Source: Engraulis encrasicolus (lineage: Eukaryota; Chordata; Actinopteri; Clupeiformes; Engraulidae). From it: a stretch of DNA of 64,000 nt. Positions within the stretch are counted from its first letter, which is position 1, and each line of letters opens with the position of its first letter. The notes beneath the pieces are model-generated. The model saw only the letters and a program-made list of their open reading frames with translations, did not search any database and was not told the origin of the DNA. Of this stretch, positions 1-10,926 are shown one piece after another. Location: NCBI RefSeq assembly GCF_034702125.1, contig NW_026945665.1:946001-1010000 (forward strand), read 5' to 3'. A program made the translations under genes and the position numbers.

Positions 1-142
1 ATATATATATTTGAAATCTGGAAGGTCTGAGGTTTCTAATGGTGTGACCTATATGTTTCAATGACAAAAACTCACAGAGTTACAGATTTGTTTTTGGAGA
101 CATGTCAAATTGCCCTCTGGAGGGCACTCAGACCTCTGAGTG
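1..142. mobile_element. Right end of a piggyBac-type MITE, cut by window edge
   Basis: The first 142 bases match the last part of the complete element at 21570-22400, including the AT run, the segment from GAAATCTGGAAGG and the terminal GACCTCT motif. A TTAA follows at 143-146, as expected for a TTAA target site. Only the right end is in the window. Confidence 0.6.
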
Positions 143-149
143 TTAAAAC

Positions 150-800
150 TGGTAAAAAGTGCAAAGGCCTTTTTGTCTTCAGCATGAGTTCAGTGGAAGA
201 AACTACTTTGGAGTCTGGTAGTGTGAAATTTCAGGCTTCTATACTGTTTCCCAGATGGTAATATAGAAAACAGTTCATAGTTGGGATGACTAGGATCAGC
301 TAAGATTTGTTTTGCCTTCCTGATGCTCCTTCCCTCGAATAGCTCCAGTATGGAAGGTAAGTCACTGCCGCATATGTTCTGAGCTGTACGCACAACCCTC
401 TGAAGAGCTCTCCTGTTTGATTGAGAGCATTTCCCATACCATGCAATAATGGTCCCCGTCAGAATGCTCTCAATGGTGCCTGTGTAAAAAGACCTCAGGA
501 TCTTGGATCTCATACCAAACTTTATCAATCGTCTGAGGTTGTACAGACATTGCTGGCCTTTTTTTTACGATGCGCTGTGTGTGACTGTCCCAGGTGAGGT
601 CTTCTGAGATGGTAATGCCTCTCACCCTCTCCACTGTCTCATTGTTGATGTTAATGGTTTCAAACTGGTGTTCTTTCCTCCTGAAGTCAACTATTAATTC
701 CTTTGTGTTGGACACATTCAGATACAAGTTGTTTCCTTTACTTTCCTTTTTTGTACTTTTTACAAAATGTGTTTTTTGTGAAGAATTCAACTGTTATGAA
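150..800 (-). pseudogene. LINE reverse transcriptase C-terminal relic, L2/CR1-like
   Basis: Two overlapping minus-strand reading frames (about 790 to 470, then 528 to 190) together resemble the C-terminal part of fish L2/CR1-type LINE proteins. The upstream frame has TKELIVDFRR and DLTWDSHT. The downstream frame has FYTGTIESILTG, WYGKCSQSNRRALQRVVRTA and a terminal LPSGKQYRSLKFHTTRL. The frame change lies near 500-530, so the copy is broken, and the polymerase core is missing. It lies directly beside the piggyBac-type end. Assignment to a LINE is firm; the exact clade is less certain. Confidence 0.7.
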
Positions 801-1340
801 TCAGAAGCAGAGCTTTGAAACACATAATGTCTACCACCACAGGATGTTAAGCACAAATATGCTGTGTAACACGTACTCGTATTTGTGGAAAACCACGGGA
901 ATGTGTGACTTATGTTCTTAGTGCAGATAGGCTTATTCAATTTATTCTGATCTATTGAATCTTCACTTTAAAGAAACAAACAAACAAAACCCAAATTCTA
1001 TAATGTATCAACTACATCATGAAAACATTGCCATGGCCCATGACCATTGCCGATGGTCACAAATTAGAGTAAGACATTAGAACTTTGATTACAACATGGT
1101 GCAACCAGTGCACCTGTAGTGAATGTACGTTTGCATACTACATGTAGATTCTCCTCTGTCTATTGAAAAGGTGATGAAGTGAATTGTAGTTTTTCTATGG
1201 CTATAAGGGTATCTTTCATATTTATATTGGGACAGTCTTATGAAAAAGTGAAAGCCCATTGGGAAACTCCAACTCCCATTGTCATTGTGACACAGCACTC
1301 CACAGCACACAAAATAACACTGCACACTGTACACAACGAA
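801..1340. other. No gene seen
   Basis: AT-rich sequence with only short chance reading frames. I recognise no exon, RNA gene or named repeat. Confidence 0.5.
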
Positions 1341-1660
1341 ATTGCATTTATGCCTCACCCGTGCAAGGGGGCAGCCCTCAGTGGCGCCCCATGGGGAGCA
1401 GTGCGGTGGGACGGTACCATGCTCAGGGTACCTCAGTCATGGAGGAGGATGGGGGAGAGCACTGGTTGATTACTCCCCCCACCAACCACCTTATGTAGGC
1501 GTAATGGGAAGGGGGTTGTCCCCTTCCACCCTCCATGGCTAAAGTGCCCTTGATTAAGACACCTAACCCTACATTCCTGTGACTGTAACTAATACCCTGC
1601 GATGTCTGTACGTCACTTTGGACAAAAGTGGCTGCTAAGTATAATGTAATGTAACAGTGG
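1341..1660 (+). repeat. SINE-like repeat with an L2-type 3' tail
   Basis: A GC-rich body (GGTACCATGCTCAGGG, GGAGGATGGGGGAGAGCAC) is followed by CACTTTGGACAAAAGTG at about 1614-1630 and TAATGTAATGTAA. That short hairpin (CACTTT/AAAGTG) plus TGTAA-like repeats is the kind of 3' tail recognised by UnaL2-type LINEs and shared by their partner SINEs. The class is inferred from the tail; the body I know only as a common fish repeat. Confidence 0.5.
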
Positions 1661-2005
1661 GCAACCAAAATATGTATACAATGTTGTGTGTCCTGACCAG
1701 GTAATGAGGTGAGGTGCTGCCATCTGGTGGAGGAAAGGGTCAGTACGGGCTCCTCAGGATGAGTTCCCCTGGCAACCAGGAGTCCCAGCTGGGACAGGAA
1801 CTGGCAGCTCACTCTCATAGGTAACTTGGACTCAAGACAATCTCGACTTCAGGAAGGAAGAACACGTTCAGTCATTTTATATTAGAATTTTAGATTTAGG
1901 CTCAATATTCATCTATTGCTCTGTATCAAACCAAAGAGTCACCCATATTCAGGCCCATGAGATAAGGTTTAAAACATATGAGCAAACATTATCTGTGTTT
2001 GTTCG
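1661..2005. other. No gene seen
   Basis: Unremarkable non-coding sequence between the SINE-like repeat and a degenerate cassette exon. No motif recognised. Confidence 0.45.
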
Positions 2006-2085
2006 TGGCATGGAGAATAGACCAGGCTGTCCATGAGGAGTGACAGGTCAAAGAATGAGCCACCTGATGTCAAAGAATCAAAGCT
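2006..2085 (+). pseudogene. Degenerate NLR cassette exon
   Basis: The stretch starts TGGCATGGAGAATAGACCAG and continues CTGTCCATGAGGAGTGACAG and GTCAAAGAATGAGCCACC, matching the cassette exons at 2868 and later. About 20 bases in the middle are missing, the acceptor is TTCG instead of TTAG, and the 3' part with the donor is not recognisable. It is a dead copy and marks the upstream limit of the visible array. Confidence 0.6.
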
Positions 2086-2106
2086 TCCTTTTCTGACATG
2101 AAACAG

Positions 2107-2205
2107 TTTTGTGAAGCGGAATCACCCAAAATTCCTTTTGACTATCGTGTTGCTCTGAGCAGCAACTACTGTAAACATTTGCTTGAGCAAAGACAGACAC
2201 TGCAG
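2107..2205 (+). CDS. Possible exon of unknown identity
   Basis: A 33-codon open stretch follows a pyrimidine-rich tract ending in CAG (2104-2106) and is followed by GTATGG. It would be phase 0 to 0. The peptide includes FCEAESPKIPFDYRVALSS and ends in LLEQRQTLQ. I do not recognise the protein and see no second copy in the window. It could be an upstream exon of the NLR gene or a chance frame. Confidence 0.2.
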
Positions 2206-2240
2206 GTATGGATTTAATGTTTATCTTTGAACATTTACAA

Positions 2241-2657
2241 TTAAAGGACCAGTTCAGTCAATTTCAATATGCTGTTGTATTGCTCACGCTACCCTTGATT
2301 TGTCAGTAGCTGGTGATGCCACATTTTTCGGCTAAGTCCTTTCCAATATATGAGCTATTCTAATTGGGGCGGCGTTTGCTTACATTTTTTTTTTAAATTA
2401 ACACAGGCCTACTCCAAATATTGTCCCATAAAGCACCGCTGTTTGCTAGTTGTCTGCTGATGTATAACCTTTCGGATGTTTTTGGGAATAAATAAAAATG
2501 TTTTTATGAAATGTAAACAAAGAGCTGCCCCCATTACTATGACCAAGATCTCGTAAAAGGCTGAAGAAGAAGAAAAAAAACCTCAGGTACTGACTGAAGT
2601 CCAGGGTAATGTGAGCATTACAACTACATGTTGAAATTGTCCAAACTGGTCCTTTAA
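2241..2657. mobile_element. MITE with about 30-bp inverted ends
   Basis: The left end TTAAAGGACCAGTT and the CAATTTCAA that follows are mirrored at the right by TTGAAATTG and AACTGGTCCTTTAA. The flanks can be read as a TA or a TTAA duplication, so the superfamily (Tc1/mariner or TTAA-specific) stays open. No transposase is encoded in the 417 bp. Confidence 0.65.
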
Positions 2658-2867
2658 GTTGTGGATTAGACATTTAGATTAAGGAATTCTAGCACGATTT
2701 CTTATTTAGTTTAACATTTCTTTAACCTCCCAGGACCATCATTGCAGAATTGTTGCAATTATCATCTACAGCTGTGTAGTAGTACAACTGACTGAATGAA
2801 ACCAGTTTCCAAAATCCTACTTTCTGAATGTTGTTTTTTAAAAATACTTTTCTCTCTTATTTGTTAG

Positions 2868-2981
2868 TGGCATAGAGAAGAGACCAGGGTCTCCTACAGG
2901 GAGCTGTGTGTCCATGAGGAGTGACAAGTCAAAGGATGAGCCACTCAGGTTCAAAGGGGCGGAACCTCCACTTGACCAAAG
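2868..2981 (+). CDS. NLR cassette exon A
   Basis: This 114-bp exon has acceptor TTAG at 2864-2867 after a T/C-rich tract and donor GTATTA at 2982. It enters and leaves in phase 2: one base, 37 codons, then AG. Joining two cassettes rebuilds AG|T, a serine codon. The peptide core reads GIEKRPGSPTGSCVSMRS, then DKSKDEPLRFKGAEP, ending PLDQ. Fish NLRC3-like proteins carry such SCVSMxSDxSM-type peptide repeats ahead of FISNA-NACHT, which is the basis of the call. No molecular function is assigned to the repeat. This is the first intact copy; the next is 4.1 kb away because a 3.7-kb hAT composite lies between. Confidence 0.8.
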
Positions 2982-3396
2982 GTATTATGAGCCACACCTC
3001 CTTTTTGCTGAAAACTATATCTATAGTGTACAGTTGTCATGTTGATGCCTTCAGAACTTTGCAGAAAACCAATGGCTGAAGAAAATCCACACACCCTCCC
3101 CTTATCAAATAGTCTTTAACTTGGAAAGGACACCACTTATTTTGAAAGGTGATTTCAAACCTTTCTTTTGGATGTCTATTGTAACCAGTGCTGGGTGCAA
3201 GTACCAGATACTTCTCCAGAAAGTAATTGCGTTAGTAACTGCGTTACTTCACTATAAAAGTAACTAGTTACCAGGAAAAGTATTTTTTGTGTTACTTTTT
3301 TGTGCTTGAAATGTCAAAGAAACGAACAGTTAAATGGGGTTTTCATATTAAAAGCCAGCTTGGTACAGCTTTGTCGTTGCCATTTGCTCCTAGATT

Positions 3397-6300
3397 AGAT
3401 TATTGCAATGCCCTACTCACTGGTCTCCCTACTAAATTGATTAACCGTCTACAATACATTCAAAACTCAGCAGCTACAGTAGATTACTTACACACACCAG
3501 ACCCTGGCATCACATTACCCCTATCCTCTATCAATTACACTGGCTTCCTATCCAGTCAGGTATCCATTTCAAAATTCAAATTCTCCTCGTATACAAGGCC
3601 CAGCACAACCTTGCACCCTCCTACATCACAAGTCTTCTCACCCCATACAATCCCACCCACACACTACGCTCCACTGACTCACTCCTCCTTACAGTTCCCT
3701 CCACACACTTGCGCACCATGGGCGACAGGGCATTTAGTGTTGTTGGCCCCAAACTCTGGAATGCTCTGCCACTCTCACTTCGACAGTATTCTACACTGTC
3801 CACTTTCAAAACTCAGCTGAAGACACACCTTTTCACTTCTACTTTTAAATTTCACATTGGCACTTCCACTTCATTTTAATTATCAGTTTATTTTCTATTT
3901 CACATATTTTATCTTTTTTTTCCCCCTCATTTTTATTTTATTTTTCAATTTGCATTCTACTTCTTTTTGTTATTTTAAAACATCTATTTTTATTGTACTT
4001 TTTATTTTTATTTTATTTTTGCATTTTAATTACTCTCATTACTCTCCAGTGTTTCTCATACATTGAGGAAACTATGGCGGCCCGCCATAGTTTAAATATG
4101 GCCGCCATAGTTTACGAAAATGTAAAAAAAAATTTTTTTTTTACTTTTTTTAAACTTTTTTTTAAACGATTTCCGTTTTTGTTAAAAACGATTTGAATTA
4201 CGATTTCCTTCGCATTTTCTTCCTGGACCATAAGTGCTTGAAAGACAGAGGGATCAAAAGCCTAGTCAAGTTGTTATAGTTACGTTAACTTGGGTTTGGG
4301 CAGGGACGCAGGAAGTGGGGTGCTCCGGGTGCTGGACAACAGACGCAGCTGCATCATAGCCTTTCTACCTAGGCTACTGCATCACTTGTGTATTAGGCCT
4401 ACCCTAAATTCAGACATAGTTTTTTCCCTCGTTATTATTCTAAAATAGAAACACAAAATATGAATATTTTCTACTTTTTTAATACTTATAAGTAGTTTGA
4501 AATGTGAATGCAATTTTGGTTTGAAATGAGTGATGAACTTTTAGACCCCAACCAGACCGGAACAGTGGTGTAGAACGGTGCAGCCAGTGACGCGGGAGAG
4601 ATGTTTGTTTTGTTTAGCTTGTGGTGTCAAGGTAGTAATAAATGTATTAACAGCGATATGTAGGTTTGGGCATGCATCAACATACACGGTCTTAAACCCA
4701 TTGGAGGAGCTAACTTCTTGTGAAGAGAAGTCTCATCACTTTGGTGATCAAACATGGACCAACTAAGCAAGGAATTAGGTGAATTTAAAGTGCGACGGGA
4801 GAAGGGAATGTCACCAAAATTGTGCATCGTGTCAGGTAAGAAGTGACTTTTGTTCCTTGCGGTGGAGATTGGATTCGTAGTAGCACATTGGTAGGCTAGG
4901 TCTTGCCTATTGCTGGTGAAGTCTATCTTAGCCTCAGAGTTTGCTATGGGGTGAATCTGTAGCACAGCCGATGTTGTGCGTGGCTTGTCTATCAACTGTT
5001 GCCAAAGTTGAATTGCCGCGGTGTGAAATGGCTGTGCTATTGTTAGATGTTTTGGACTTTTGTAGTGGTGGCGATTTGTTCCTTTTGCCTCTTGCTGCTG
5101 ATTTGACCACCGTTTAGCCTATGGCCTACGTCAAATGCAAACTAAAGGTGGCTTTCACACTCTCCCTGTATCAATAGCCAGCAATGGCACGAGCTGCTTT
5201 GGCGCTTAGCCTACTTCTCTCGCCGATCACAGCACAAACTCTTTGGCCGTCAGAGTGTAATCACATACGGGAAGCATTATACCTGTCTGTGTGTCGTGCG
5301 TGCTTTTGTGCGCGGGCAGGGAGACAGGGCAGTTGTCCTGATCTTATGCATCTTGAGATACACAGTCGCAATTGCAAGACAATCTAAATTGTTTGATAGC
5401 CCGGTCACCTCTCACAAGTGCATCGCATAGCCTAGTCATGCATTTCTACTAATTTCACACATTGTAGACTGCCCATGGAGAAGAGAGAAACTGTCACGGC
5501 AGCGCGATTTGCTCTTGAACACGCCCTCACCTCCACATTAGGTGCGCGTTTCCCTTCCGCAAGAAGAACTTAATAATTTTGAAGTGAAATGTTAAACAAA
5601 AAAAAGGTAAAATCTAGTCATCCTTGGTTAGGCTACATAAAACATGAAGAAGTTAGTCAGACGGGATTCGCCATTCTTCATCCTAAAATTGATTAGAATG
5701 CAGGAAATTGCATCTAAAAAACACATTTTTTTTTTCTGGGAGAGGACTCCCAGAGCCTCCGCCGACCACAGCACCCCCTGGTCAAAATGAGTTCCTGCGT
5801 TCCTGTTTGGGAGCAATATAAAAAAAAAATTCAGAGAAGGGACAGTTGGGATGAGTTTACTAACACTCCCCAGGCTTTGTTTTACAGTTATAATGAGTTA
5901 GGTGACAGGCCTTCATTGACACAGCAGAGGAGACATCGGGCTGCATATAGAAATGAATGTGTAATGAATGTGAATATAGACATAAATGTGTAATATGTTG
6001 TTCAGCCCTTTTAATGGAAGGAATTTTGAAAAACTGGCCCTGTGACCAGCACCCCTCATGTAGAATGTGTACGCCTATGTGTGTGGGGGAAAAGGCATAG
6101 CCTACCCTCTTTGTTTACCCTCTATGCGTTACACATAGTGATCTTAAATTCTTATCTCTGCTCCTATTTTGTTTTGTTATTGTTTTCATTATATAGACCC
6201 CTGCGTGAGGGACAAATGAAACTGTGTTGTAAACAGAAATGATTCACTGTACTGCATTTTTTGACAATGACAATGTACTACTATTATACATGTCATGGGT

Positions 6301-6664
6301 AAAATGGGTAGCCTTATTTCTCAAAATATAAATGGCTGAAATGTTGGCCCAGGCCTATAGTTTCTCCATGCGCCAATGTCATACTTTACTCATTGTTTTG
6401 CCGCTTTGCATTCACGCTGTGTGAATACAACTCCCCCCCCCCCCCCCCAAAGGCCCGCGTGAGAAGACCACCCAACACCCAAAAAATCCCTGCTGCCCCC
6501 ATAGTTTCCAAAATTTCTGTGGGAAACACTGCTCTCCTATTGTTAATTCACTGAAGCTTTGTTATACTTTCCCTATTGTTATGTATTTGTTTTCGATTGT
6601 AAAGTGTCCTTGGGTATTTTGAAAGGCGCTCAAAATAAAATGTATTATTTTTATTATTATTATT
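3397..6664 (+). mobile_element. 5'-truncated L2/CR1-like LINE inside the hAT
   Basis: The LINE begins within the coding end: LDYCNALLTGLP, then LINRLQYIQNSAA in one frame, continuing in other frames to sequence for RAFSVVGPKLWNALP and TQLKTHLFTS. It ends with a short hairpin-like segment (GTGTCCTTGGG, GAAAGGCGC) and a (TTA)n tail at about 6646-6664. Direct repeats TAGATT flank it. The homologous hAT copies at 23107 and 35380 read straight across this point, so they are empty sites. Frameshifts make it non-functional. It is split by the element at 4047-6531. Confidence 0.7.
4047..6531. mobile_element. hAT-like element nested in the LINE
   Basis: The left terminus CAGTGTTTCTC and the right terminus GGGAAACACTG form imperfect inverted ends. 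They interrupt the LINE 3' region between TTACTCTC and CTCTCCTATTG; only a 5-bp repeat CTCTC is clear at the flanks, so the 8-bp hAT duplication is not proved. The left end contains palindromic GGCGGCC and CCGCCATAGTTT segments. A run of 16 C lies at 6433-6448. Small reading frames at 4578, 5184 and 5787 resemble nothing I know. Confidence 0.55.
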
Positions 6665-7107
6665 AGATTTTGTCAGCAGCCAGTGCACAATTCATAAAAT
6701 TGCAGTGCATCACGTTACCTCCCGAGTAATGGCAACGGTGTTACAGTTATGGATAAAGTAATTAAGTAATTATTCCGTTACTCAAAATGAGGCTCCATTT
6801 GTAACGCCGTTATACTCCAACGCCATTACTCCCAGCACTGATTGTAACCCCAGGAATATTGTCAGTATAGTTTGAGATGCAAGAGGGTGGATATTTGTTC
6901 AATTGGCGTGGAATTACCTATTTAGCGCTTTTATCATGATTTCATATGTAGTTCAAAACTTCTTCAACCTTCTAAGACCATCATTGCTGCATTGTTGCAA
7001 AATTCTTTTACAACTGTGTAGTAGAGCAACGGACTGAATGTAACCTGATCTCAACATGTTACATTCTGAATATTGGTTTCTAAAACACTTTTCTCTCTGA
7101 TGGTTAG

Positions 7108-7221
7108 TGGCAAAGAGAAGAGACCAGGGTCTCCTACAGGGAGCTGTGTGTCCATGAGGAGTGACAAGTCAAAGGATGAGCCACTCAGGTTCAAAGGGGC
7201 GGAACCTCCACCTGACCTCAG
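7108..7221 (+). CDS. NLR cassette exon B
   Basis: 114 bp, phase 2 to 2, with acceptor GGTTAG and donor GTACCT. The core starts GKEKRPGSPTGS and ends GAEPPPDL, so the C-terminal part differs from the ASDQ type of exons C-F. It is the first exon after the hAT right end and is orthologous by position to exons G (23554) and J (35818). The same intron text, including AATGTAACCTGATCTCAAC, precedes all three. Confidence 0.8.
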
Positions 7222-7448
7222 GTACCTTCAGACAGATTTGTTCAATTGGTGTGGAATGACCTATGTAACACTTTTGTTAAGGTTTCATATGTAGTTCAAA
7301 CTTATTCAAGCCTGTAGGATGATCATTGCTGCATTGTTGCAATATTCTTTGACAACTGTTTAGTAGTTTAACTGATTGAATGTAACGTGATCTCAACATG
7401 CTACATTCTGAATCTTGGTTCTAAAACACTTTACTCTCTGATCGTTAG

Positions 7449-7562
7449 TGCAATAGAGAAGAGATCAGGGTCTCCTACAGGGAGCTGTGTGTCCATGAGG
7501 AGTGACCAATCAAAGGATGAGCCCCTCAGGTTCAAAGGGGCGGAAACTGCATCTGACCAAAG
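7449..7562 (+). CDS. NLR cassette exon C
   Basis: 114 bp, phase 2 to 2, 227 bp after exon B. The core starts AIEKRSGSPTGS (Ser replaces the usual Pro) and ends GAETASDQ. I read exon K (36159-36272) as identical base for base. Exon H (25206) is the third paralogue. The donor is GTATGT. Confidence 0.8.
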
Positions 7563-7982
7563 GTATGTTGAGCCCCACCTCATTGGCTGATGTTCAGTGC
7601 TGTTGAATTTGACATGATAGATCACTTCTCTGGGATGGTAAATCTACATGTTAAATGTAAAGCCAAACCCACATATTTCATCAAAATCTATATATTAAAT
7701 AGAAACACTTGGATGACACTAAATACTATCTTTAACTAATGGGAGTGATCAACATTTTATTACAGTATTTTGCTGTCCTCTGCATAGGCCATCGGAAGTC
7801 TTATTTGAGCTTCACATAAGTTGTTGAAGTTGTGTCCATACTGAGATTACTACACACTTTCATAAAAAGTCAATCATCACAGAAGTCCCATCGCACACAA
7901 GGTGTTGTGTGAAAATAACATTGAACGTGAGTGCTACTCTCTGAATCTTGGTTTCTAAAACTCTTTTTTCTCTGATTGTTAG

Positions 7983-8096
7983 TGGCATAGAGAAGAAACC
8001 AGGGTCTCCTACAGGGAGCTGTGTGTCCATGAGGAGTAACCAGTCAATGGATGAGCCGCTCAGGTTCAAAGGGGCGGGACCTGCATCTGACCAAAG
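7983..8096 (+). CDS. NLR cassette exon D
   Basis: 114 bp, phase 2 to 2. The core reads GIEKKPGSPTGS, then SNQSMDEPLRF, ending GAGPASDQ. Asn replaces the Asp of the usual SDQS motif. The paralogue is exon L (36700). Duplication unit 2 has no counterpart, so that copy was lost or never included. Acceptor TTGTTAG, donor GTATGT. Confidence 0.8.
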
Positions 8097-8735
8097 GTAT
8101 GTTGAGCCCTAGCTTCTTGGCTGATGTTCAGTGCTGTTGAATTTGACATGACTGTATGTATGTTCGTACTGAGATTAAATGAAACACTTTCATAAAAAGT
8201 CAATAATCACGGAAGCTCCATCATTGTGTCTATCAGGGAAAAAAGTAGAAAAAAGTCAGGGAAAAGTAGTAAAATATATCTCCACATTGGCAAAAGGTGT
8301 TTGGGTTTTCTGAAAATGACATTGAAAAAGATTTTCCAGATTTCAGAGGCCTGCTGTTAAGAAAGCCTTTTACATTGTACAGTTGTCGCGCTGATGCCTT
8401 CCGAACTTAAGACAATCTACACACTCTCTAAAGACAATCCACACACCCTTCCCTTATCAAATAGTTTTTAACTTGGAAAGTATATCAGTTATTTTGAAAT
8501 GTGATTTCAATCCTTTTTCTTCAATGTCTATTTTTACCCCATTCCATTGGTATGGAATGACTTATTTAGCACTTTTATCAAGATTTCATATGTAGTTCAA
8601 AACTTCTTCAACCTTCTAGGAACATCTTTGCTACATTGTTGCAATATTCTTTGACAACTGTGTAGCAGTGCAACTGACTGAATGTAACCTGATCCCAACA
8701 TGCTACACTCTGAATCTTTCCTCTCTGATCATTAG

Positions 8736-8849
8736 TCACATGGAGCAGAGACCAGGGTCTCCTACAGAGAGCTGTGTGTCCATGAGGAGTGACCAATCAA
8801 AGGATGAGCCACTGAGGTTCAAAGGGGCGGGACCTGCATCTGACCAAAG
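8736..8849 (+). CDS. NLR cassette exon E
   Basis: 114 bp, phase 2 to 2. The core starts HMEQRPGSPTES and ends GAGPASDQ. HMEQ/RMEQ openings are shared with exons F and I (DMEQ), suggesting a subtype. The paralogue in unit 3 is exon M (37469), which has lost six bases. Acceptor ATTAG, donor GTATGT. Confidence 0.8.
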
Positions 8850-8958
8850 GTATGTTGAGCCCCACCAGCTTCATGGCTGATGTTCAGTGCTGTTAAACTT
8901 GACATGGTAGAGCACCACTATGGATGTTTATGTAAATCTACATGTTAAATGTAAATCC

Positions 8959-9113
8959 AAGGCCCTGCCGTGGCCAACCGTTGGGTCACTTGTCTGCCAT
9001 ACAACTGACCCAGGTTCGATTCCCGGCCCGGGTAATTTGCCGACCCCTCCCCATCTCTCTCCCCATTCGTTTCCTGTCCACCTCTCAAACTGTCCTGTCG
9101 TCAATAAAGTTGT
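8959..9113 (+). repeat. tRNA-derived SINE, copy 1
   Basis: The head contains an A-box-like TGGCCAACCGTTGGG and a B-box GGTTCGATTCCC. A non-tRNA body (CCCATCTCTCTCCCCATTCG, CCTGTCCACCTCTCAAAC) and ATAAAG follow. It lies in the intron after exon E. The copy at 37683 sits at the same place in unit 3, so insertion preceded duplication. Confidence 0.7.
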
Positions 9114-10000
9114 AAAAGTTTGAAATGTTAATCTAAACCTAAATATTGAATCAAAATCTAATATTGAATAGAAATATTTTGATGAAATGAAATACTATCT
9201 TTAACGAATAGGAGTGATCAACAATGCATTGCAGTATTTTGCTTGTTTCTGCATAGTGATGAAGTGGTATTAACCTTGTATTAACTCCAAAAATACAACT
9301 TTGTTTCATTTTAACATACGGCTGTCCTCTGCATAGGCCATCTGAGAAAAGTATTTGTTCTTCACATAGGTTCTTAGTGTTAGGTTTGTACAAATCATCA
9401 CTGAAGTTCAATCGTGGTCTGATAGTACACCTCTCAAATCTAGAAAATCTTAATTTCAGAGTTACCAAGCATACAAATACCTTTTGGGAATGTACACATA
9501 TTTTTCAAAACGTTTTCCTGAAAACTCCTGAAAATTTCTACGTTTTGAACATATACCTCATACTAGTTTCATGTACCTGTTTGTATTTTACTTTACACAC
9601 AACATAATTATACATGGCACCACTGAAATCAATGTGTTTGAAATTAGTTTTGGTTTAAAGTCTGAAACAAACTGTTGTAAATGGTTAATATTGTCTATAT
9701 CTATGGTGTAAAATTACATAGAAGGAGGTGCATAAAACCTATATAATGTATTTATTCAAAAGAGGCCATGAATCCTTCAGGAAAAAATAAAAATAAAACA
9801 TATTTGCACATTCCCAGATGGTGGTTTGGGTGCTGTGAAAGTTATATTGAAAAAGATTTTCCAGATTTCAGAGGCTTGCTGTTCAGACCGTGATGATATT
9901 TCTTCCATGGTCATTGACTTTTGAGACAGTGTTTCTACTAATCTCAGGGAGATAAAAAAAGAAACATGTTGCAATATTCTTTTACAATTGTGTAGTAGTG
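9114..10000. other. NLR intron sequence, no gene seen
   Basis: AT-rich intron sequence of the cassette array. Parts (GCTGTCCTCTGCATAGGCCATC; GAAAAAGATTTTCCAGATTTCAGAGG) recur in the other cassette introns. No exon, RNA gene or intact element is seen. Confidence 0.55.
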
Positions 10001-10009
10001 GGAAAAAGG

Positions 10010-10125
10010 TAAATCAGCTCATCAAGAAAGCAGGGTCCATCACTGGTGAGTGGTTTAATTCGGTGGAGCAAATCTTAGAGGAGCGTACAATGAGAGAGGT
10101 GAATAGCATGCATGCTGAGTATTGA
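10010..10125 (+). pseudogene. Small LINE fragment
   Basis: A short open stretch reads INQLIKKAGSITGEWFNSVE and then ILEERT. This resembles the RRAGSVxGxxLDSV segment of fish L2/CR1-type LINE proteins. It is too short to classify and has no recognisable ends. Confidence 0.4.
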
Positions 10126-10500
10126 CGACCACCCACTGTCCAGCTTGTTCACAAAGGGCGCATTCAGGCTGACTGAGAGCCTTGCCTGTTCCCGTTCCTC
10201 GCGAACCGGCTGTCATGTTTATGCCACAGATATTAGCATTCGCATACCAGTAAGTTGGTTCGCAATGTGAACTGCAAAATACTTGTTTTTTCTCTGCGAA
10301 CCGTGACGACAATGTGCCCATCAGCAGGTTCATGCGGGTAACACAGTCATGTGCGGAAAAAGTTCAGAGCTCGGTATGAACACGGGCGGTTCGCAGATAA
10401 GTACTTTAGTGCCGAACGTTCTGGTCGGCCTGAAAACCCTAAAAGAGTGGCAGGAGCCAAAAGCTCCTCCTACCTAGGTGCTCCACCAAAAGGTTTAGAA
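10126..10500. other. No gene seen
   Basis: Moderately GC-rich sequence with repeated GTTCGC and GCGAACC motifs in both orientations, which suggests a decayed inverted-repeat element. No coding region or boundary is clear. Confidence 0.35.
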
Positions 10501-10883
10501 CAGGGGTGTCAAACTCAAATTCGCAGTGGGCCAAAATGTAAATCTGGGACAAAGTCGTGGGCCGAGCTCAATATTCAAAAAGGACTGAAATTGTGCATGC
10601 GCGCACATGCTTACAATACTCAAATGCTTACACCTTAAACACTCAATCCCAACAGATATTGTAGTTCAAATGTGCCTGCACAGTCTGTTGTAAATGAGTG
10701 GAAGACATCACTGATGCACTTGCCTGAGCATGTGACACCCAAAATTTCATGTTCAAGTCATATTAAAATACATTAATGTGTAGGGGGGGCAAACTGTAAT
10801 GCACATTTGAAATGACCTCGCGGACCAAATAGAATGACTCCACGGGCCAAATATGGCCCCCGGGCCTGAGTTTGACATCCCTG
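10501..10883. mobile_element. hAT-type MITE (CAGGGGTGTCAAACTC family)
   Basis: The left end CAGGGGTGTCAAACTCA and the right end TGAGTTTGACATCCCTG are inverted. The flanks GTTTAGAA and GTTCAGAG agree at 6 of 8 positions, consistent with a decayed 8-bp hAT duplication. No coding capacity in 383 bp. Confidence 0.7.
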
Positions 10884-10926
10884 GTTCAGAGGATATTTTA
10901 TTCCTGTAGCAATCTAAATACTTTTT

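Larger units (their letters stand above)
3186..6840. mobile_element. hAT element, copy 1, split by nested insertions
   Basis: The ends are CAGTGCTGGG at 3186 and CCCAGCACTG ending at 6840. They are flanked by perfect 8-bp direct repeats ATTGTAAC at 3178-3185 and 6841-6848, the hallmark of hAT insertion. No transposase is visible. Most of the length is a LINE (3397-6664) that itself carries another element. The right end and the following host sequence recur at 23291 and 35550, so this insertion existed before the local duplications. Confidence 0.8.
6841..9461 (+). repeat. Duplication unit 1 (cassettes B-E)
   Basis: This block, from the hAT flank ATTGTAAC to TTAATTTCAGAG, holds four cassette exons and their introns. 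It is collinear with 35551-38179. The coordinate offset is 28710 at the start and at exons B and C, 28717 at D, 28733 at E and 28718 at the end, so only a few small indels separate the two. A SINE at 8959 is present in both. Confidence 0.85.
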
